A program made the translations under genes and the position numbers. Positions 16,949-27,029 of a stretch of 64,000 nt of DNA are shown in pieces. How positions within the stretch are numbered: the first letter of the stretch is position 1; each line of letters opens with the position of its first letter. The notes below the pieces were generated by a model that made no database searches, was not told where the DNA came from, and saw nothing but the letters and a program-made list of their open reading frames with translations. Source of the stretch: an uncultured Ellagibacter sp. Lineage in GTDB: Bacteria; Actinomycetota; Coriobacteriia; Coriobacteriales; Eggerthellaceae. The stretch spans positions 1-64,000 of the forward strand of contig CAKUKU010000006.1 in assembly GCA_934663775.1 (NCBI GenBank), written 5' to 3'.

Positions 16949-19504
16949 ATGAAAGCTTACAACCCGCATGAGATCGAACCGCGTTGGCAAAAGGCGTGGG
17001 AAGAATCGGGCCTGAACACCGTTCGCGAAGACGAATCGAAGCCGAAGAAGTACGTGCTCGAGATGTTCCCGTACCCTTCGGGCGACATCCACATGGGACA
17101 TGTGCGCAACTACACGATCGGCGACGTGATCGCCCGCTATTCGAAGATGCGCGGCTTCGACGTGCTTCACCCCATGGGGTGGGACGCTTTCGGCCTGCCC
17201 GCCGAGAACGCCGCCATCAAGCACCACAGCCATCCCGCGAAATGGACGTACGCGAACATCGAGACGCAGAAGGCGTCCTTCAAGCGCATGGGCCTGTCCT
17301 ACGATTGGGACCGCACAGTCGTTGCGTGCGACCCCGAGTACTATCGTTGGGGCCAGTGGATTTTCCTGCAGTTCTGGAAGCGCGGGCTTGTCGAGCGCCG
17401 CGAGTCCCCGGTGAACTGGTGCCCCAACTGCAAGACTGTTCTCGCAAACGAGCAGGTCACGGAAGGTGAATGCTGGCGCTGCCACGGCGCTGTCGAGAAG
17501 CGCGACCTCACGCAGTGGTACTTTAAGATTACCGATTACGCGCAGGAGCTGCTCGACGACCTCGACCAGCTCGACGGCTGGCCCGAGCGCGTGAAGCAGA
17601 TGCAGGCCAACTGGATCGGCCGCTCGGAAGGCGCCGAGGTCGACTTCGAGCTTCTTCCCGCCGAGGGCAAAGACGACGGTCAGACGATCACCGTGTTCAC
17701 GACGCGCCCCGACACGCTGTTCGGATGCAGCTTCTTCCTGCTGGCCCCCGAAAGCAAACTCGTCCCCGAGCTCGTTGCTGGCACTGAATACGAGGCCGAC
17801 GTCATGGCGCTCGTGGAAGCCGCTTCCAAGGTGAGCGCCGTCGAGCGCGCCCAGGGCGACCGCGAGAAGCACGGCGCGTTCACCGGCCGCTACGTCGTGA
17901 ACCCCGTGAACGGCGAGAAGGTTCCCGTGTGGGTCGCCGACTACATCGTGGCCGACTACGGCACGGGCGCCGTCATGGCCGTTCCGTGCGGCGACCAGCG
18001 CGACTTCGAGTTTGCTCGCAAGTACGACCTGCCCATCATTCCCATCATCTTGGGCGAGGACGACGCGCTCTATCCGCAGCTCAAAGACGAGCAGAATCGC
18101 GTCGTCACCACGGTCGATTGGGAGAAATCCTACGAAGCCGAGGGCAAGCTCGTGCAGTCTGGCAAGTACACCGGCATGGTAGGCGGAAAACATTCGCCCG
18201 CTGTCGACGCGATCATCGGCGACTTGGAGGCTGCGGGCAAGGGGAAGAAGTCGGTGCAGTTCCGCCTGCGCGACTGGCTCATCTCCCGCCAGCGCTATTG
18301 GGGAAACCCCATTCCTGCCATCTACTGCGACACGTGCGGACTCGTGCCGGTTCCCGAAGAGGACCTGCCCGTCACGCTTCCGAAGGATATCGACCTTTCC
18401 GCAGGCGAGACGCTCGCCACGCATGAGGAGTTCGCGAAATGCACGTGCCCGAAGTGCGGAGGACCGGCGCGCCGCGAGACGGACACGATGGACACGTTCA
18501 CGTGCTCGAGCTGGTATTACCTGCGCTACACCGATCCGCACAACACCGAGCTGCCCTTCGCCCCCGAGAAGGCGAACCGCTGGATGCCCGTCGACCAGTA
18601 CATCGGCGGCATCGAGCACGCGATTCTGCACCTCCTCTACAGCCGCTTCTTCACGAAGGTGCTGCGCGATATGGGCATGGTCGACTTCGACGAGCCTTTC
18701 AAGAACCTGCTGTGCCAGGGCATGGTGCTCGACGAGCACGGCGACGTCATGAGCAAGTCGAAGGGCAACGTGATCTCGCCCGAGGATATGATCGCAGGTT
18801 ACGGCGCCGATGCTGTGCGCGCGTACATCCTGTTCATGGCCCCGCCCGACAAGGAGCTGCAGTGGAATGAGGACGGCCTTGCGGGCATGTACAAATTCCT
18901 GAACCGCGTGTGGCGCATGGTCGGCGATTTGGCCGGCGTCGCGGGGGAGGAAACGCTTTTCCAGGAGGGCGGCAAGCTTTCCGTCGCTGAGGCCGCGAAG
19001 GTGCTCGTGCGCGAACGACATCGCGTGTGCGGCAAGGTGGTCGAGGACTTCGACCGCAACAACTTCAACACCGCCATCGCCGCCATCATGGAGCTCGCGA
19101 ACGCGACGGGCGATTTCCTGCATGCGGCATCCGCCGAGGAGCGCGCGGCAAACGCCGAGCTCAAGGCGCTTTCGACCGATATCGCCGAGGTGCTCGTGAA
19201 GCTGCTCTCGCCGATCTGCCCGCATTGGTCCGAGGAGCTGTGGCGCACGGTGCTCGGCCACGAGGACAGCGTGCACGTCGAGCCGTGGCCTGAGTTCGAC
19301 CCCGAGAAGGCGAAGGCCGACGAGGTGGAGCTCGCGGTGCAGGTGAACGGCAAGGTGAAGGCGAAGATCACGGTTGCCGCCGACGCCGCCGAGGAAGACG
19401 TGAAGGCCCAGGCGCTCGAAGCTGTCTCCCAGGCCATCGAGGGCAAGGATGTGAAGAAGGTCGTCGTCGTCAAGGGACGTTTGGTGAACATCGTCGCGAA
19501 ATAG
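16949..19504 (+). CDS. leuS: Leucyl-tRNA synthetase
   Basis: An 851-aa class I synthetase that charges tRNA-Leu. The HIGH signature is HMGH in [17 protein letters not shown] (about residue 46); the KMSKS signature is MSKSKGN (about residue 600). The CP1 editing domain includes [10 protein letters not shown] and [11 protein letters not shown]. Zinc-binding cysteines are seen in [17 protein letters not shown] and CTCPKCGG. The C-terminal domain ends in the usual [15 protein letters not shown] lies 8 nt before the ATG, and a -10-like TACAAT is at 16893. It is monocistronic with its own terminator. Confidence 0.97.
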   Translation: MKAYNPHEIEPRWQKAWEESGLNTVREDESKPKKYVLEMFPYPSGDIHMGHVRNYTIGDVIARYSKMRGFDVLHPMGWDAFGLPAENAAIKHHSHPAKWTYANIETQKASFKRMGLSYDWDRTVVACDPEYYRWGQWIFLQFWKRGLVERRESPVNWCPNCKTVLANEQVTEGECWRCHGAVEKRDLTQWYFKITDYAQELLDDLDQLDGWPERVKQMQANWIGRSEGAEVDFELLPAEGKDDGQTITVFTTRPDTLFGCSFFLLAPESKLVPELVAGTEYEADVMALVEAASKVSAVERAQGDREKHGAFTGRYVVNPVNGEKVPVWVADYIVADYGTGAVMAVPCGDQRDFEFARKYDLPIIPIILGEDDALYPQLKDEQNRVVTTVDWEKSYEAEGKLVQSGKYTGMVGGKHSPAVDAIIGDLEAAGKGKKSVQFRLRDWLISRQRYWGNPIPAIYCDTCGLVPVPEEDLPVTLPKDIDLSAGETLATHEEFAKCTCPKCGGPARRETDTMDTFTCSSWYYLRYTDPHNTELPFAPEKANRWMPVDQYIGGIEHAILHLLYSRFFTKVLRDMGMVDFDEPFKNLLCQGMVLDEHGDVMSKSKGNVISPEDMIAGYGADAVRAYILFMAPPDKELQWNEDGLAGMYKFLNRVWRMVGDLAGVAGEETLFQEGGKLSVAEAAKVLVRERHRVCGKVVEDFDRNNFNTAIAAIMELANATGDFLHAASAEERAANAELKALSTDIAEVLVKLLSPICPHWSEELWRTVLGHEDSVHVEPWPEFDPEKAKADEVELAVQVNGKVKAKITVAADAAEEDVKAQALEAVSQAIEGKDVKKVVVVKGRLVNIVAK

Positions 19505-19583
19505 CGAAGACGCGCTACAATCGCCGTGTTCGCAATGCCCGCCAGCTGCGATGACGCGACTTGGCTGGGCGATAGGTGAAACC

Positions 19584-19617
19584 GAGGGTCGGCAGTTTCT
19601 GAGCTGTCGACCCTTCT
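19584..19617 (+). terminator. leuS terminator
   Basis: Stem GGGTCGGCAG/CTGTCGACCC with one wobble pair and a short loop, followed by TTCTTCG. It lies 80 bp after the leuS stop. Confidence 0.7.
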
Positions 19618-19658
19618 TCGTATTCTTGAACTTCGAAAGGCCCTGAACTATCTGCGCT

Positions 19659-20315
19659 ATGCTCAAACTGCTTCTGAAAATCGCTGTCACCTGCGCCGTT
19701 GCGGTAGCTGCCGTTGTCGGGGCGACGAATGCGATCGTGGTGTTCTCCACCCAAAACGACATCATGGACACCGATGTTGCGGCGGGTTATCATGCCGATG
19801 CAATCGTCGTGCTTGGAGCGTCGGTATTCGCCGACGGCACACCCTCCCAGATTCTGCAGGATCGTCTCGATTGCGGCATTGCTCTGTACAAGGCGGGCGC
19901 GGCTCCCAAGATCATCATGTCCGGCGACAACCGCAGCGAGCACTACAACGAGTGCGCAGCGATGAAGCGCTACGCCATTTCCCAGGGCGTGCCTTCTGAA
20001 GATATCTTCTGCGACCATGCGGGTTTCTCAACGTACGAGAGCATGTACCGCGCGAAGAACGTGTTCGGCTGCACGCGCGTTGTGGTGGCCACGCAAACTT
20101 ACCACTTGTACCGCGCGCTTTACTCGGCGCACGCCCTAGGCGTCGAGGCGATTGGGGTGGCAAGCGATTACCATAGCTACGGCAACCAAACATGGTACGA
20201 CGTGCGCGAAATCCCCGCGCGTACGAAGGATTTCTTCAAGGCGCTCTTCAACGTGCCCTCGACGTTCGTGGGCGAGCCGATTTCGCTCGACCAATCGGGC
20301 GACGTTACGGGATAA
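19659..20315 (+). CDS. SanA/YdcF-family (DUF218) membrane-anchored protein
   Basis: A 218-aa protein with one N-terminal membrane helix (residues 5-25) and an extracytoplasmic DUF218 domain: DAIVVLGASVFADGTPS, then IIMSGDN and the late conserved VATQTYHLYRAL. SanA-type members affect envelope permeability and vancomycin sensitivity; the chemistry is unknown. No strong ribosome-binding site lies near the ATG (AAAGG is about 20 nt upstream), so the start is uncertain. Confidence 0.8.
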   Translation: MLKLLLKIAVTCAVAVAAVVGATNAIVVFSTQNDIMDTDVAAGYHADAIVVLGASVFADGTPSQILQDRLDCGIALYKAGAAPKIIMSGDNRSEHYNECAAMKRYAISQGVPSEDIFCDHAGFSTYESMYRAKNVFGCTRVVVATQTYHLYRALYSAHALGVEAIGVASDYHSYGNQTWYDVREIPARTKDFFKALFNVPSTFVGEPISLDQSGDVTG

Positions 20316-20850
20316 CCGCGGGGTTCGGGCGCCGACGGGGGTCCGACGCAAGCGGCGGAAGCGGACGGGGTCGTCATGCTTTCAGCCGCGCCGACGTTTG
20401 ACCCCGATGCCTGATGCCTGATGCCGGGGGCGTCGTCTCTCTGTGAAGGGATATGAATGAGGGATGATCGCTTTGAACCTTCCCTTTTGCGACGCGGCCC
20501 CACGATGGGGTTCGACAAGGAAATCCTCCCATCGTGGACAAAAATCGCCGCTATGGCAGCCTTCGGGGGCGGTCTCGGGCGTTTTGCCTTGTGTCTCCCG
20601 GCGTTTCCCCAGGTCGGCATTTGCGAAGAGGAGCTTCCCTTATGAAACTCGCGCCATAGCGTGGATTTTTGTCCACGATGGCCGTTAATCGGGACGCGAT
20701 CGGAGGCAGGTTCGAAGTTGCTTCGGACAAGGATTGCTTTCCCGCCCCCATCCGGTCGCTATTTTTACGGCAGTTTGCTGCAGTGTTCGCATTATCCTTG
20801 TTCTCGCGCTATCATATAGACCCCACATGTGGAATAACGTAGGAGGAACG
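20316..20850. other. 535-bp gap with inverted repeats
   Basis: I see no gene here. It holds a triple GATGCCT run near 20405, the 29-bp inverted repeat listed separately, extra CCACGATGGG copies at 20500, and the promoter region and AGGAGG of the following surface-protein gene. Confidence 0.5.
20529..20681. repeat. 29-bp inverted repeat bracketing 95 bp, MITE-like
   Basis: The left arm 20529-20557 and right arm 20653-20681 are inverted copies with two mismatches; the outer 18 bp (CCATCGTGGACAAAAATC) are identical. The 95-bp centre has no coding potential I can see. A further inverted copy of the tip, CCACGATGGG, lies at 20500-20509. This could be a small non-autonomous element or a large RNA stem; no target-site duplication is obvious. 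Confidence 0.65.
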
Positions 20851-23061
20851 ATGGCAAACCGACCGATAGTGGCATCCCTGCTCTCGATTGCCCTTGCGGC
20901 GGGAGCATGCCTGCCCACCCAGGCGCTGGCGAATGAGGTGTCCCCGGAAGAGGACGCCCAGGAAGAGGCTGTTGCGCTGTGCTCCGGCGGGAGCGAAGGT
21001 TCGGCTGCCTTCTCGGGCGAGGACTCGACGACCTTCTCGGGCGAAGATGCCGATGCTGGCCGGGTGGCCCTCCTTGCCGACAGCCTGCCCTCCTTACCCG
21101 ATATCCCCACGTCGGGGACGTGCGGCGAGAACGCTACATGGAAGTTCGATGCCGCAACGCGCACGCTCACCATCAGCGGAACGGGCGATGTGGCCGACAG
21201 TTCCGGCTGGAAAGACGGCGTCTCCCTCATCAAGTCGGTCGTTATCGAAGAGGGCATCACGGGCATCGGCGCGCGGATATTCGAAGGAGGCGCGTTTTCG
21301 AGCGTGAGCCTCCCCTCAACGCTTGCATCTTTAGGGGAAGGCGTCTTCTCGGGATGCGCTGCGCTCGCCGAAATCGACGTTCCATCAGCCATTACATCGA
21401 TTCCCGACTCCGCTTTCTCGGGATGCGTTGTGCTTTCGAGTGTGACTTTGCCCGCCTCTGCTACCTCTATCGGCGGCAAAGCGTTTTCGGGTTGCGTGAA
21501 GCTCTCGGAGCTCTCGTTTCCCGCAGCGTGCACTTCGATTGGCGATTCGGCGTTCGCGGCCTCGGGCCTCTCAAGCCTCAACCTTCCCGCAAGCGTGCGC
21601 ACAATCGGTAATCAGGCATTTTCCGCTTGCTCGAGCGTGAAGACGGCGACGCTTCCCTCGGCGCTCGAATCGCTCGGTTCGCGCGCCTTCATGGGATGCG
21701 CAAGCCTCACGTCGGTTTCCACGCTCGGCGCCATCTCGGAGGTGAAGGAGAGCACCTTCGACGGGTGCACGGAGCTTGCGAGCGTCTCGATTCCATCGAG
21801 CGTCACCAAAATCGGCAGCAGCGCGTTTCGACGCTGTGAAAGCGCGTTCTCGGGCGGCATCGTGTTCTCCTCGAGTCTTGGCGAAATCGGCAGCTCTGCT
21901 TTCCAGGGGTGCGACGAGCTTTCCTCCATCGAGTTCGAAGGTAGCGCGCCCATCATCTCAAACTCAGCGTTTACGCAGGTCACAGCCCGTGCGATTTTTC
22001 CTGAGGGAAACAGCACGTGGAACGAGAGCGTGCGCAAGAACTACGGTGGCGATCTCACGTGGTACGTGCGCCGCGCCGACGGCTCATTGGCGCTCGCGAC
22101 GCGCGGATCGGACTACGAGGTGATAGGCCTTCCTGCCAACGCGTCCAAGGAAACGACCTACCGCCTGAACAACGCGGGCTACGCCTACCGCATCACGCTC
22201 GCGAAGCCAGGCACCGTGCGTTTCGATTACGCGTGGTCACTTCCTTGCGGGCACAACTACTTCGCGATTTCCATCGTGGACGACAGGGGCGACCAGGTCG
22301 CTGCCGACAACGTCTACTACTCCTATATCCAGGAGAAATGCACGCTGTCGCGCGCCGTGAACCTTGCGGCGGGAACCTATCGCATCGAGGTGACGTATCG
22401 CGCGGGGCACCCGGGCGAGGAGGCTTCGTTCTTGGCTCGCTACACCGCCGACACGCCGTATTCCGACGTGCCGGCGGACGCGTGGTACCACGATGCGGTG
22501 CTCGAAGCGTCGGCGGCGGGCCTTATGACCGGCTACGGCGACGGCACGTTCGGACCGACCGACTCGCTTACACGCGCTCAGGCGGCAACGGTTCTTTGGC
22601 GCTATTTCCAGCCGACGGCGGCCAAGAACTACAACCAGAATGCTGCGACGAATCGCACGAAGATGGCCGATGTGGAATCCGGGTGCTTCTACACCGAGGC
22701 TGCGAATTGGGCGGTCGAAAACGGCGTCATCCACGGTGTGGAAAAGGATGGCGAGCTCTGCTTCGACCCCGATGCGAAGATTCCGCGCGAGCAGCTCTGC
22801 GTGATGATCGCGAACGCGGCAAGACAACTTTGCGGCCAGGATACCGAAGATGCAAGCCACGAGAAGCTCGATGAGATGCCCGATGCGCAAAGTGTTCCGG
22901 CATGGGCGGCGAACGCCGTCGCATGGTGCCTGAACGAGGGCGTGGTGAATGGCGTGGACGAAAACGGGACACGCTACGTCGAGCCCGCCGCTATCGTCGA
23001 CCGCGCCACGATGGCGCAGGTCATGGTGAACGCAACGGGGAACGGCGCGTTATCTCGCTAA
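20851..23061 (+). CDS. Secreted BspA-type LRR protein with C-terminal SLH domains
   Basis: A 736-aa surface protein. A signal peptide covers residues 1-~27 (hydrophobic core VASLLSIALAAGACL, probable cleavage after QALA). From about residue 100 to 390 come LRR_5/BspA repeats of the form I-x-x-x-AF-x-x-C-x-x-L-x-x-x-x-L-P. A beta-rich region follows, then three S-layer-homology motifs from about residue 545: YSDVPADAWYHDAV, MADVESGCFYTEAANWAV and MPDAQSVPAWAANAVAWC. SLH domains normally bind pyruvylated secondary wall polymers, so the LRR face would be displayed outside. AGGAGG lies 4 nt before the ATG. It stands alone; a role in adhesion is family-level inference. Confidence 0.9.
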   Translation: MANRPIVASLLSIALAAGACLPTQALANEVSPEEDAQEEAVALCSGGSEGSAAFSGEDSTTFSGEDADAGRVALLADSLPSLPDIPTSGTCGENATWKFDAATRTLTISGTGDVADSSGWKDGVSLIKSVVIEEGITGIGARIFEGGAFSSVSLPSTLASLGEGVFSGCAALAEIDVPSAITSIPDSAFSGCVVLSSVTLPASATSIGGKAFSGCVKLSELSFPAACTSIGDSAFAASGLSSLNLPASVRTIGNQAFSACSSVKTATLPSALESLGSRAFMGCASLTSVSTLGAISEVKESTFDGCTELASVSIPSSVTKIGSSAFRRCESAFSGGIVFSSSLGEIGSSAFQGCDELSSIEFEGSAPIISNSAFTQVTARAIFPEGNSTWNESVRKNYGGDLTWYVRRADGSLALATRGSDYEVIGLPANASKETTYRLNNAGYAYRITLAKPGTVRFDYAWSLPCGHNYFAISIVDDRGDQVAADNVYYSYIQEKCTLSRAVNLAAGTYRIEVTYRAGHPGEEASFLARYTADTPYSDVPADAWYHDAVLEASAAGLMTGYGDGTFGPTDSLTRAQAATVLWRYFQPTAAKNYNQNAATNRTKMADVESGCFYTEAANWAVENGVIHGVEKDGELCFDPDAKIPREQLCVMIANAARQLCGQDTEDASHEKLDEMPDAQSVPAWAANAVAWCLNEGVVNGVDENGTRYVEPAAIVDRATMAQVMVNATGNGALSR

Positions 23062-23306
23062 CGGGGTCGCGCCTGAGGGCCAAGGCCGCGTTGCGAGTGC
23101 TTTCGCGCTCGCGATCTCGGGCGAGGGAGCGAGCGTGAGCCTGGCCGGGCGCATGCGAGGTCCCGTGGGCGCGTCAGCGCTTGCAGGCCGCTGCATTCGT
23201 CCCAATCGCTTTAGCCGCCTGCAGTATTGTCGTGCGGCATGGGGCCCCGCCGCGCTATCCTGTGCGCATTATCATTCCGCGAAGGCGGCCACAGGAAGGG
23301 GTTCCC

Positions 23307-24221
23307 ATGTATAAAGTGCACTGCTTGAACAACATCTCGCAAAAAGGTTTGGCGCTCCTGTCTTCCGATTACGAGCTGACCGACAACGTCGACGAAGCCG
23401 ACGTCATCCTCGTTCGCAGCGCCAACATGCACGAAATGGAATTCTCCGAGAACCTGAAGGCGGTCGCTCGCGCGGGCGCGGGCGTGAACAACATCCCGCT
23501 CGAGGCGCTGGCAAAGCGCGGCGTCCCCGTGTTCAACACGCCGGGCGCGAACGCGAACGCCGTGAAGGAGCTCGTGCTGTGCGCCCTGCTTTTGGCTGCG
23601 CGCGACGTGGTGGGGGGTGCCGCGTGGTGCCGCCACAATGCGAGCGACGAGAACATCGCAAAAGACGCCGAAAAGGCGAAAAAGCAGTTCGCTGGCACGG
23701 AAATTCTGGGAAAGACGCTCGGCGTTATCGGGCTTGGCGCAATCGGCCGCCTTGTCATTCCCGCAGCTGAGGCGCTGGGAATGAAGACGGTGGGCTATGA
23801 CCCGTTCCTCGACGCCGAACGCGCCGCCTCCATCTCGGCAAACCTGCGCTTTACCGACGACTTGAAAGACCTCTGCGCGAGCTGCGATTACATCACGATT
23901 CACGTTCCCGCAACGCCGCAGACCAAGGGCATGATCGGCTCGGAAGAAATCGCCGCCATGAAGGAGGGCGTGGCATTTTTGAACTTCTCGCGTGACACGC
24001 TCGTCGACAACGAGGCGATGGGCGAGGCGCTTGCCGCGGGCAAGATTCGCCGCTACGTGACTGATTTCGCAACCCCCGAGGTTATGGCGATGGAGGGCGC
24101 GCTCGTGCTGCCGCATATTGGCGCCTCTACCGCAGAAGCCGAGGAGAACTGCGCCGAGATGGCCGTTCGCGAAGTCATGGAATACCTGGAAACGGGCAAG
24201 AAAGTCCATTGCTGCAATTAG
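23307..24221 (+). CDS. serA: D-3-phosphoglycerate dehydrogenase-like D-2-hydroxyacid dehydrogenase
   Basis: A 304-aa NAD-dependent dehydrogenase, probably catalysing the first step of serine synthesis. The Rossmann fingerprint is LGKTLGVIGLGAIGRLV (about residue 135). Substrate contacts are in VRSANMHEM and RAGAGVNNIP; the catalytic Arg sits in NFSRDTLVD and the His in LPHIGASTAEAEENC. It lacks the C-terminal ACT/ASB regulatory domains of long SerA proteins. AGGAAGGGG lies just before the ATG. Another D-2-hydroxyacid substrate is possible. Confidence 0.8.
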   Translation: MYKVHCLNNISQKGLALLSSDYELTDNVDEADVILVRSANMHEMEFSENLKAVARAGAGVNNIPLEALAKRGVPVFNTPGANANAVKELVLCALLLAARDVVGGAAWCRHNASDENIAKDAEKAKKQFAGTEILGKTLGVIGLGAIGRLVIPAAEALGMKTVGYDPFLDAERAASISANLRFTDDLKDLCASCDYITIHVPATPQTKGMIGSEEIAAMKEGVAFLNFSRDTLVDNEAMGEALAAGKIRRYVTDFATPEVMAMEGALVLPHIGASTAEAEENCAEMAVREVMEYLETGKKVHCCN

Positions 24222-24298
24222 CTCTGCGGGACTTCGCCTTCCGGCCTGCGGAATGGGCTGCCGCTGAGAGGCCACCTGATGGCGCGGATGCGTGCCCC

Positions 24299-24339
24299 AA
24301 GGATTTCGACGCGTACCTAAAGTGCGCGTCGAAATCCTT
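24299..24339. repeat. 15-bp perfect hairpin between convergent genes
   Basis: AAGGATTTCGACGCG and its exact complement flank an 11-nt loop. There is no T tract on either side. It sits between serA and the convergent activase gene and may be a Rho-type or processing boundary. Confidence 0.55.
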
Positions 24340-24388
24340 CCTCGCGCCCCCGCATCCACGAGGCGCCCTCTCGCTGTTTTTTCGGGCC

Positions 24389-26827
24389 CTATCTTCCCTT
24401 CTTCGCCTGCTGCGCGGCCTCAACTGCTAGGCGGATGCGGTTTTCTCTGTTCAGCGCCGAAGATTCGGGGTCGTAGTCGATGACGGTGACCGGCATGTCG
24501 GGATAGCGCCGCGCGTACTCGCGCGCGAAGCCGCGGGCGTGCACGTGCGCCTTCATGCACCCGAAGCTCTGCAGGTACACCACGCAGTCCACGCGCTTGC
24601 GGGCGAATTCGTCGAATTGGTCGAGGTAGCGCACGTCCTCGTCGAAGAGCTTGTCGGCGTCGGTCATCGCGACGTCGCATCCGAGGCTCTCCAAAAGGCG
24701 CACTATCGAGTCGTTCATGAACGGATCGAAGCACAAAAGCGGGTTGCCCACCAGCCCGACGAGCACGCAGTCGGCGTGCTCCTGCTCATCGGCGATCTTC
24801 TTGGCGGGCGGGCTCGGCCAGCTTTCCTCCCAGATTATTTCAGGGCATCGCCCGCGCAGCCGCCAAAGCGTGTGCCCGATCCCGTCGAGCAGGCATCGGT
24901 TGCAAACAAGTGGAATATGCATCTCTTTGACCTGCGGATTTTCATCCATCACGCGCAAAGCGCGAGCCATAAGAGCAGCGGCGGTGAAGCAGACGTCGCT
25001 TGGAACCTCCCGCAGCGCCACGGTAGCGTCTTCTGTGGAAATCCCGCTTCCCATAAAATCGGTGATGCTCATCTGACCATCGCACGCGCGCGTTTCGCAT
25101 GCGCCTGCGCCTTCGCTGCGGGCGGGACGCCCCTCGCCGACGCTATTCGCGCCAAGGGTCCTCTCGAAGTCGCCGCGCAAGGAGCTGTCTTTGCCGTCGC
25201 GGGTCGCGTCAGGTGCCCCTTCGCCGCTGCGCCTTTCGCTCACTCCCGCTACGCCCCTTCTCCTCGATGCGGTCTCGATGCCTTCCGCAAGCGTGCGCAG
25301 GCGAATGCCGATATGCGCCTTGTCCGACAGGTCGTCGACCTTGAGCGCGGTGAAGGGTTTGCCCGCGGCGTCGAGGATATCGCGGGCGTCTTCCAGGCTG
25401 AGCGCGTCGTAGCCGCATCCCAACGACTGCAGGCACACTAAATCTATCTGGGGGTTCGCTGCTGCAAAGCGCGCAAGGCGTGCAAGGTGCTTACCCGGTT
25501 TCCAAGGCGGGCAGTTCGGGTCGTGGGGTATTCGCTTCGCCCATGCCTCAAGGCTCGTCGGACACAGAAGGGCAAAGCCCAGCTTGGCAAGCATCACGTC
25601 GACTCCGCGCATAAGCCGCGGATCGGTGTGATAGGGTCGCCCCGCGACGACGATGGCGTGCCTGCGCGGATCGTCGGCGAGCCAATCCATGACGGCGGCA
25701 TTCGCTCGCTCCACGTCCTGGAAGAACTTCTCCTGAGCGGCGACGCCCGCCTGAAGCGCTTGCTCGAACTCGCCTTCCGTCAAGGGGCTATCATCAGGGC
25801 GCATCGCGGCCAGTGCGGAAAAGAGCGCCGCCCTATCGTCGTCGGATGCGATGATGCGGCTCGCCTTGAACGAAGATAGGCGAGGGCTTGAAAACGCCAC
25901 CTCGCCGCGCGCCACGGCGGGGACGGAACCCTTGAGCGCGCAGGCGTACTCGCAGGACACGGCACAGCGTCCGCCCCGTTCGAGCACGGGCATGAAGATG
26001 GTTTGCGCCCCGGCCTCTATCAGGTCGAACAGTCGCATATGCGCCATTTTCGCGGGGAAGCATGCGCTTTCCGCGGGGACGGTGGCGAGCGCCTCGCGTT
26101 CGAATGCCTCGCCTCGCGCATCGTTGGGAACGACGACGCTGAAGCCGAGCGAGCTGAAGAGCGTGTGCCAGAACGGCATATATTCATAGGTTTCGAAGCA
26201 ATTCATCAGGCCGATGGGGCGCCCGCACGCGAGGCCGGTGATGGTTTGGCGCACGACGGCCTCGAGCGCGCTCGCTGCGATGTCGCTTTTCTTGGCACCC
26301 GCGTTCAAGAGGGGGCGAATGTCGGTTTGCGCGAATGCGGCGCAGCGCGACGCGATGGGGTAGGTGCGCGACGCCCCGCCCGCGAGCCGGCTCATCTCGC
26401 TCGTTCGCACGCCGAGCATGAAGGCAATCGTGTCGATGAAGCCGCCCGTGCCGCCGGCGCACGTGGCGTTCATGCGCTGCTCGGGGGTGCCCGACAAATA
26501 CATTACCTTCGCGTCTTCGCCGCCGAGCTCGATCACGGCGTCGGCGTCGGGGTAGACCTCGCGCACGGCGCGAGTCGTCGCGAGCACTTCCTGGAAAAAC
26601 GGCGCGCCCAGCATGTCCGCAAGCGCGATACCCGCCGACCCCGTGACGGCTGCCGTGCCAGATAAATCACCAAAACGCCAGGTCAGATTATGCAGAATAT
26701 CGGTCAGCGTCTCGCGAATGTTCGAAAGGTGCCTGCGATAGACGGAACCTATGATTTTGCCGTCTTCGTCGAGAATGGCCACCTTCACCGTCTTCGATCC
26801 TGCATCGATGCCGAATCGATACCCCAT
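24389..26827 (-). CDS. 2-hydroxyacyl-CoA dehydratase activase-like protein (HgdC-DUF2229-HgdB type)
   Basis: An 812-aa protein. The N-terminal ASKHA ATPase domain begins GYRFGIDAGSKTVKVAILD and has the [4Fe-4S] ligand cysteines of HgdC-type activators: Cys123 in NATCAGGTGGFID and Cys162 in SRCAAFAQTDI. A DUF2229 region and an HgdB-like segment with cysteines (VCNRCLLDG, LQSFGCMK) follow. Such proteins hydrolyse ATP to push low-potential electrons into a partner dehydratase or reductase; the partner is unknown. The start is the fifth codon of the longest frame, with GGAGGGG just before it. A low-complexity insert (SERRSGEGAPDATRDGKDSS) lies near residue 540. Confidence 0.8.
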   Translation of the reverse strand: MGYRFGIDAGSKTVKVAILDEDGKIIGSVYRRHLSNIRETLTDILHNLTWRFGDLSGTAAVTGSAGIALADMLGAPFFQEVLATTRAVREVYPDADAVIELGGEDAKVMYLSGTPEQRMNATCAGGTGGFIDTIAFMLGVRTSEMSRLAGGASRTYPIASRCAAFAQTDIRPLLNAGAKKSDIAASALEAVVRQTITGLACGRPIGLMNCFETYEYMPFWHTLFSSLGFSVVVPNDARGEAFEREALATVPAESACFPAKMAHMRLFDLIEAGAQTIFMPVLERGGRCAVSCEYACALKGSVPAVARGEVAFSSPRLSSFKASRIIASDDDRAALFSALAAMRPDDSPLTEGEFEQALQAGVAAQEKFFQDVERANAAVMDWLADDPRRHAIVVAGRPYHTDPRLMRGVDVMLAKLGFALLCPTSLEAWAKRIPHDPNCPPWKPGKHLARLARFAAANPQIDLVCLQSLGCGYDALSLEDARDILDAAGKPFTALKVDDLSDKAHIGIRLRTLAEGIETASRRRGVAGVSERRSGEGAPDATRDGKDSSLRGDFERTLGANSVGEGRPARSEGAGACETRACDGQMSITDFMGSGISTEDATVALREVPSDVCFTAAALMARALRVMDENPQVKEMHIPLVCNRCLLDGIGHTLWRLRGRCPEIIWEESWPSPPAKKIADEQEHADCVLVGLVGNPLLCFDPFMNDSIVRLLESLGCDVAMTDADKLFDEDVRYLDQFDEFARKRVDCVVYLQSFGCMKAHVHARGFAREYARRYPDMPVTVIDYDPESSALNRENRIRLAVEAAQQAKKGR

Positions 26828-26954
26828 GTGCCCCTCCATCGCGTAGGCTGCCCACCTTATGCTTCGTTGAGGCTGATTATAGGCGAAACACCCCGCGGAC
26901 TACGTTGCATATACCTCGAAGGCATCGGGCGAAGCGCCTGAAATCCCGCGGCGC

Positions 26955-26991
26955 AAAAAGCCCGCCTCAGTCATGGCGGCTGAGGCGGGCT
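26955..26991 (-). terminator. Terminator of the LuxR gene
   Basis: A 12-bp stem AGCCCGCCTCAG/CTGAGGCGGGCT with a 9-nt loop, followed on the minus strand by TTTTTGCG. Confidence 0.9.
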
Positions 26992-27029
26992 CGAATAGCG
27001 TGCCTGCTGCGTGCCAGCTGTGCGACGTC

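Noticed and set aside
16892..19771. A 959-codon minus-strand frame opposite leuS
   Set aside because: Shadow of leuS codon structure; no family similarity and it spans the leuS terminator.
20734..20850. A start 39 codons upstream for the LRR-SLH protein
   Set aside because: The ATG at 20851 has AGGAGG and begins a clean signal peptide; the extension has neither.
24299..24339. The 15-bp hairpin as a standard terminator
   Set aside because: There is no T tract on either strand, so it is listed as a repeat.
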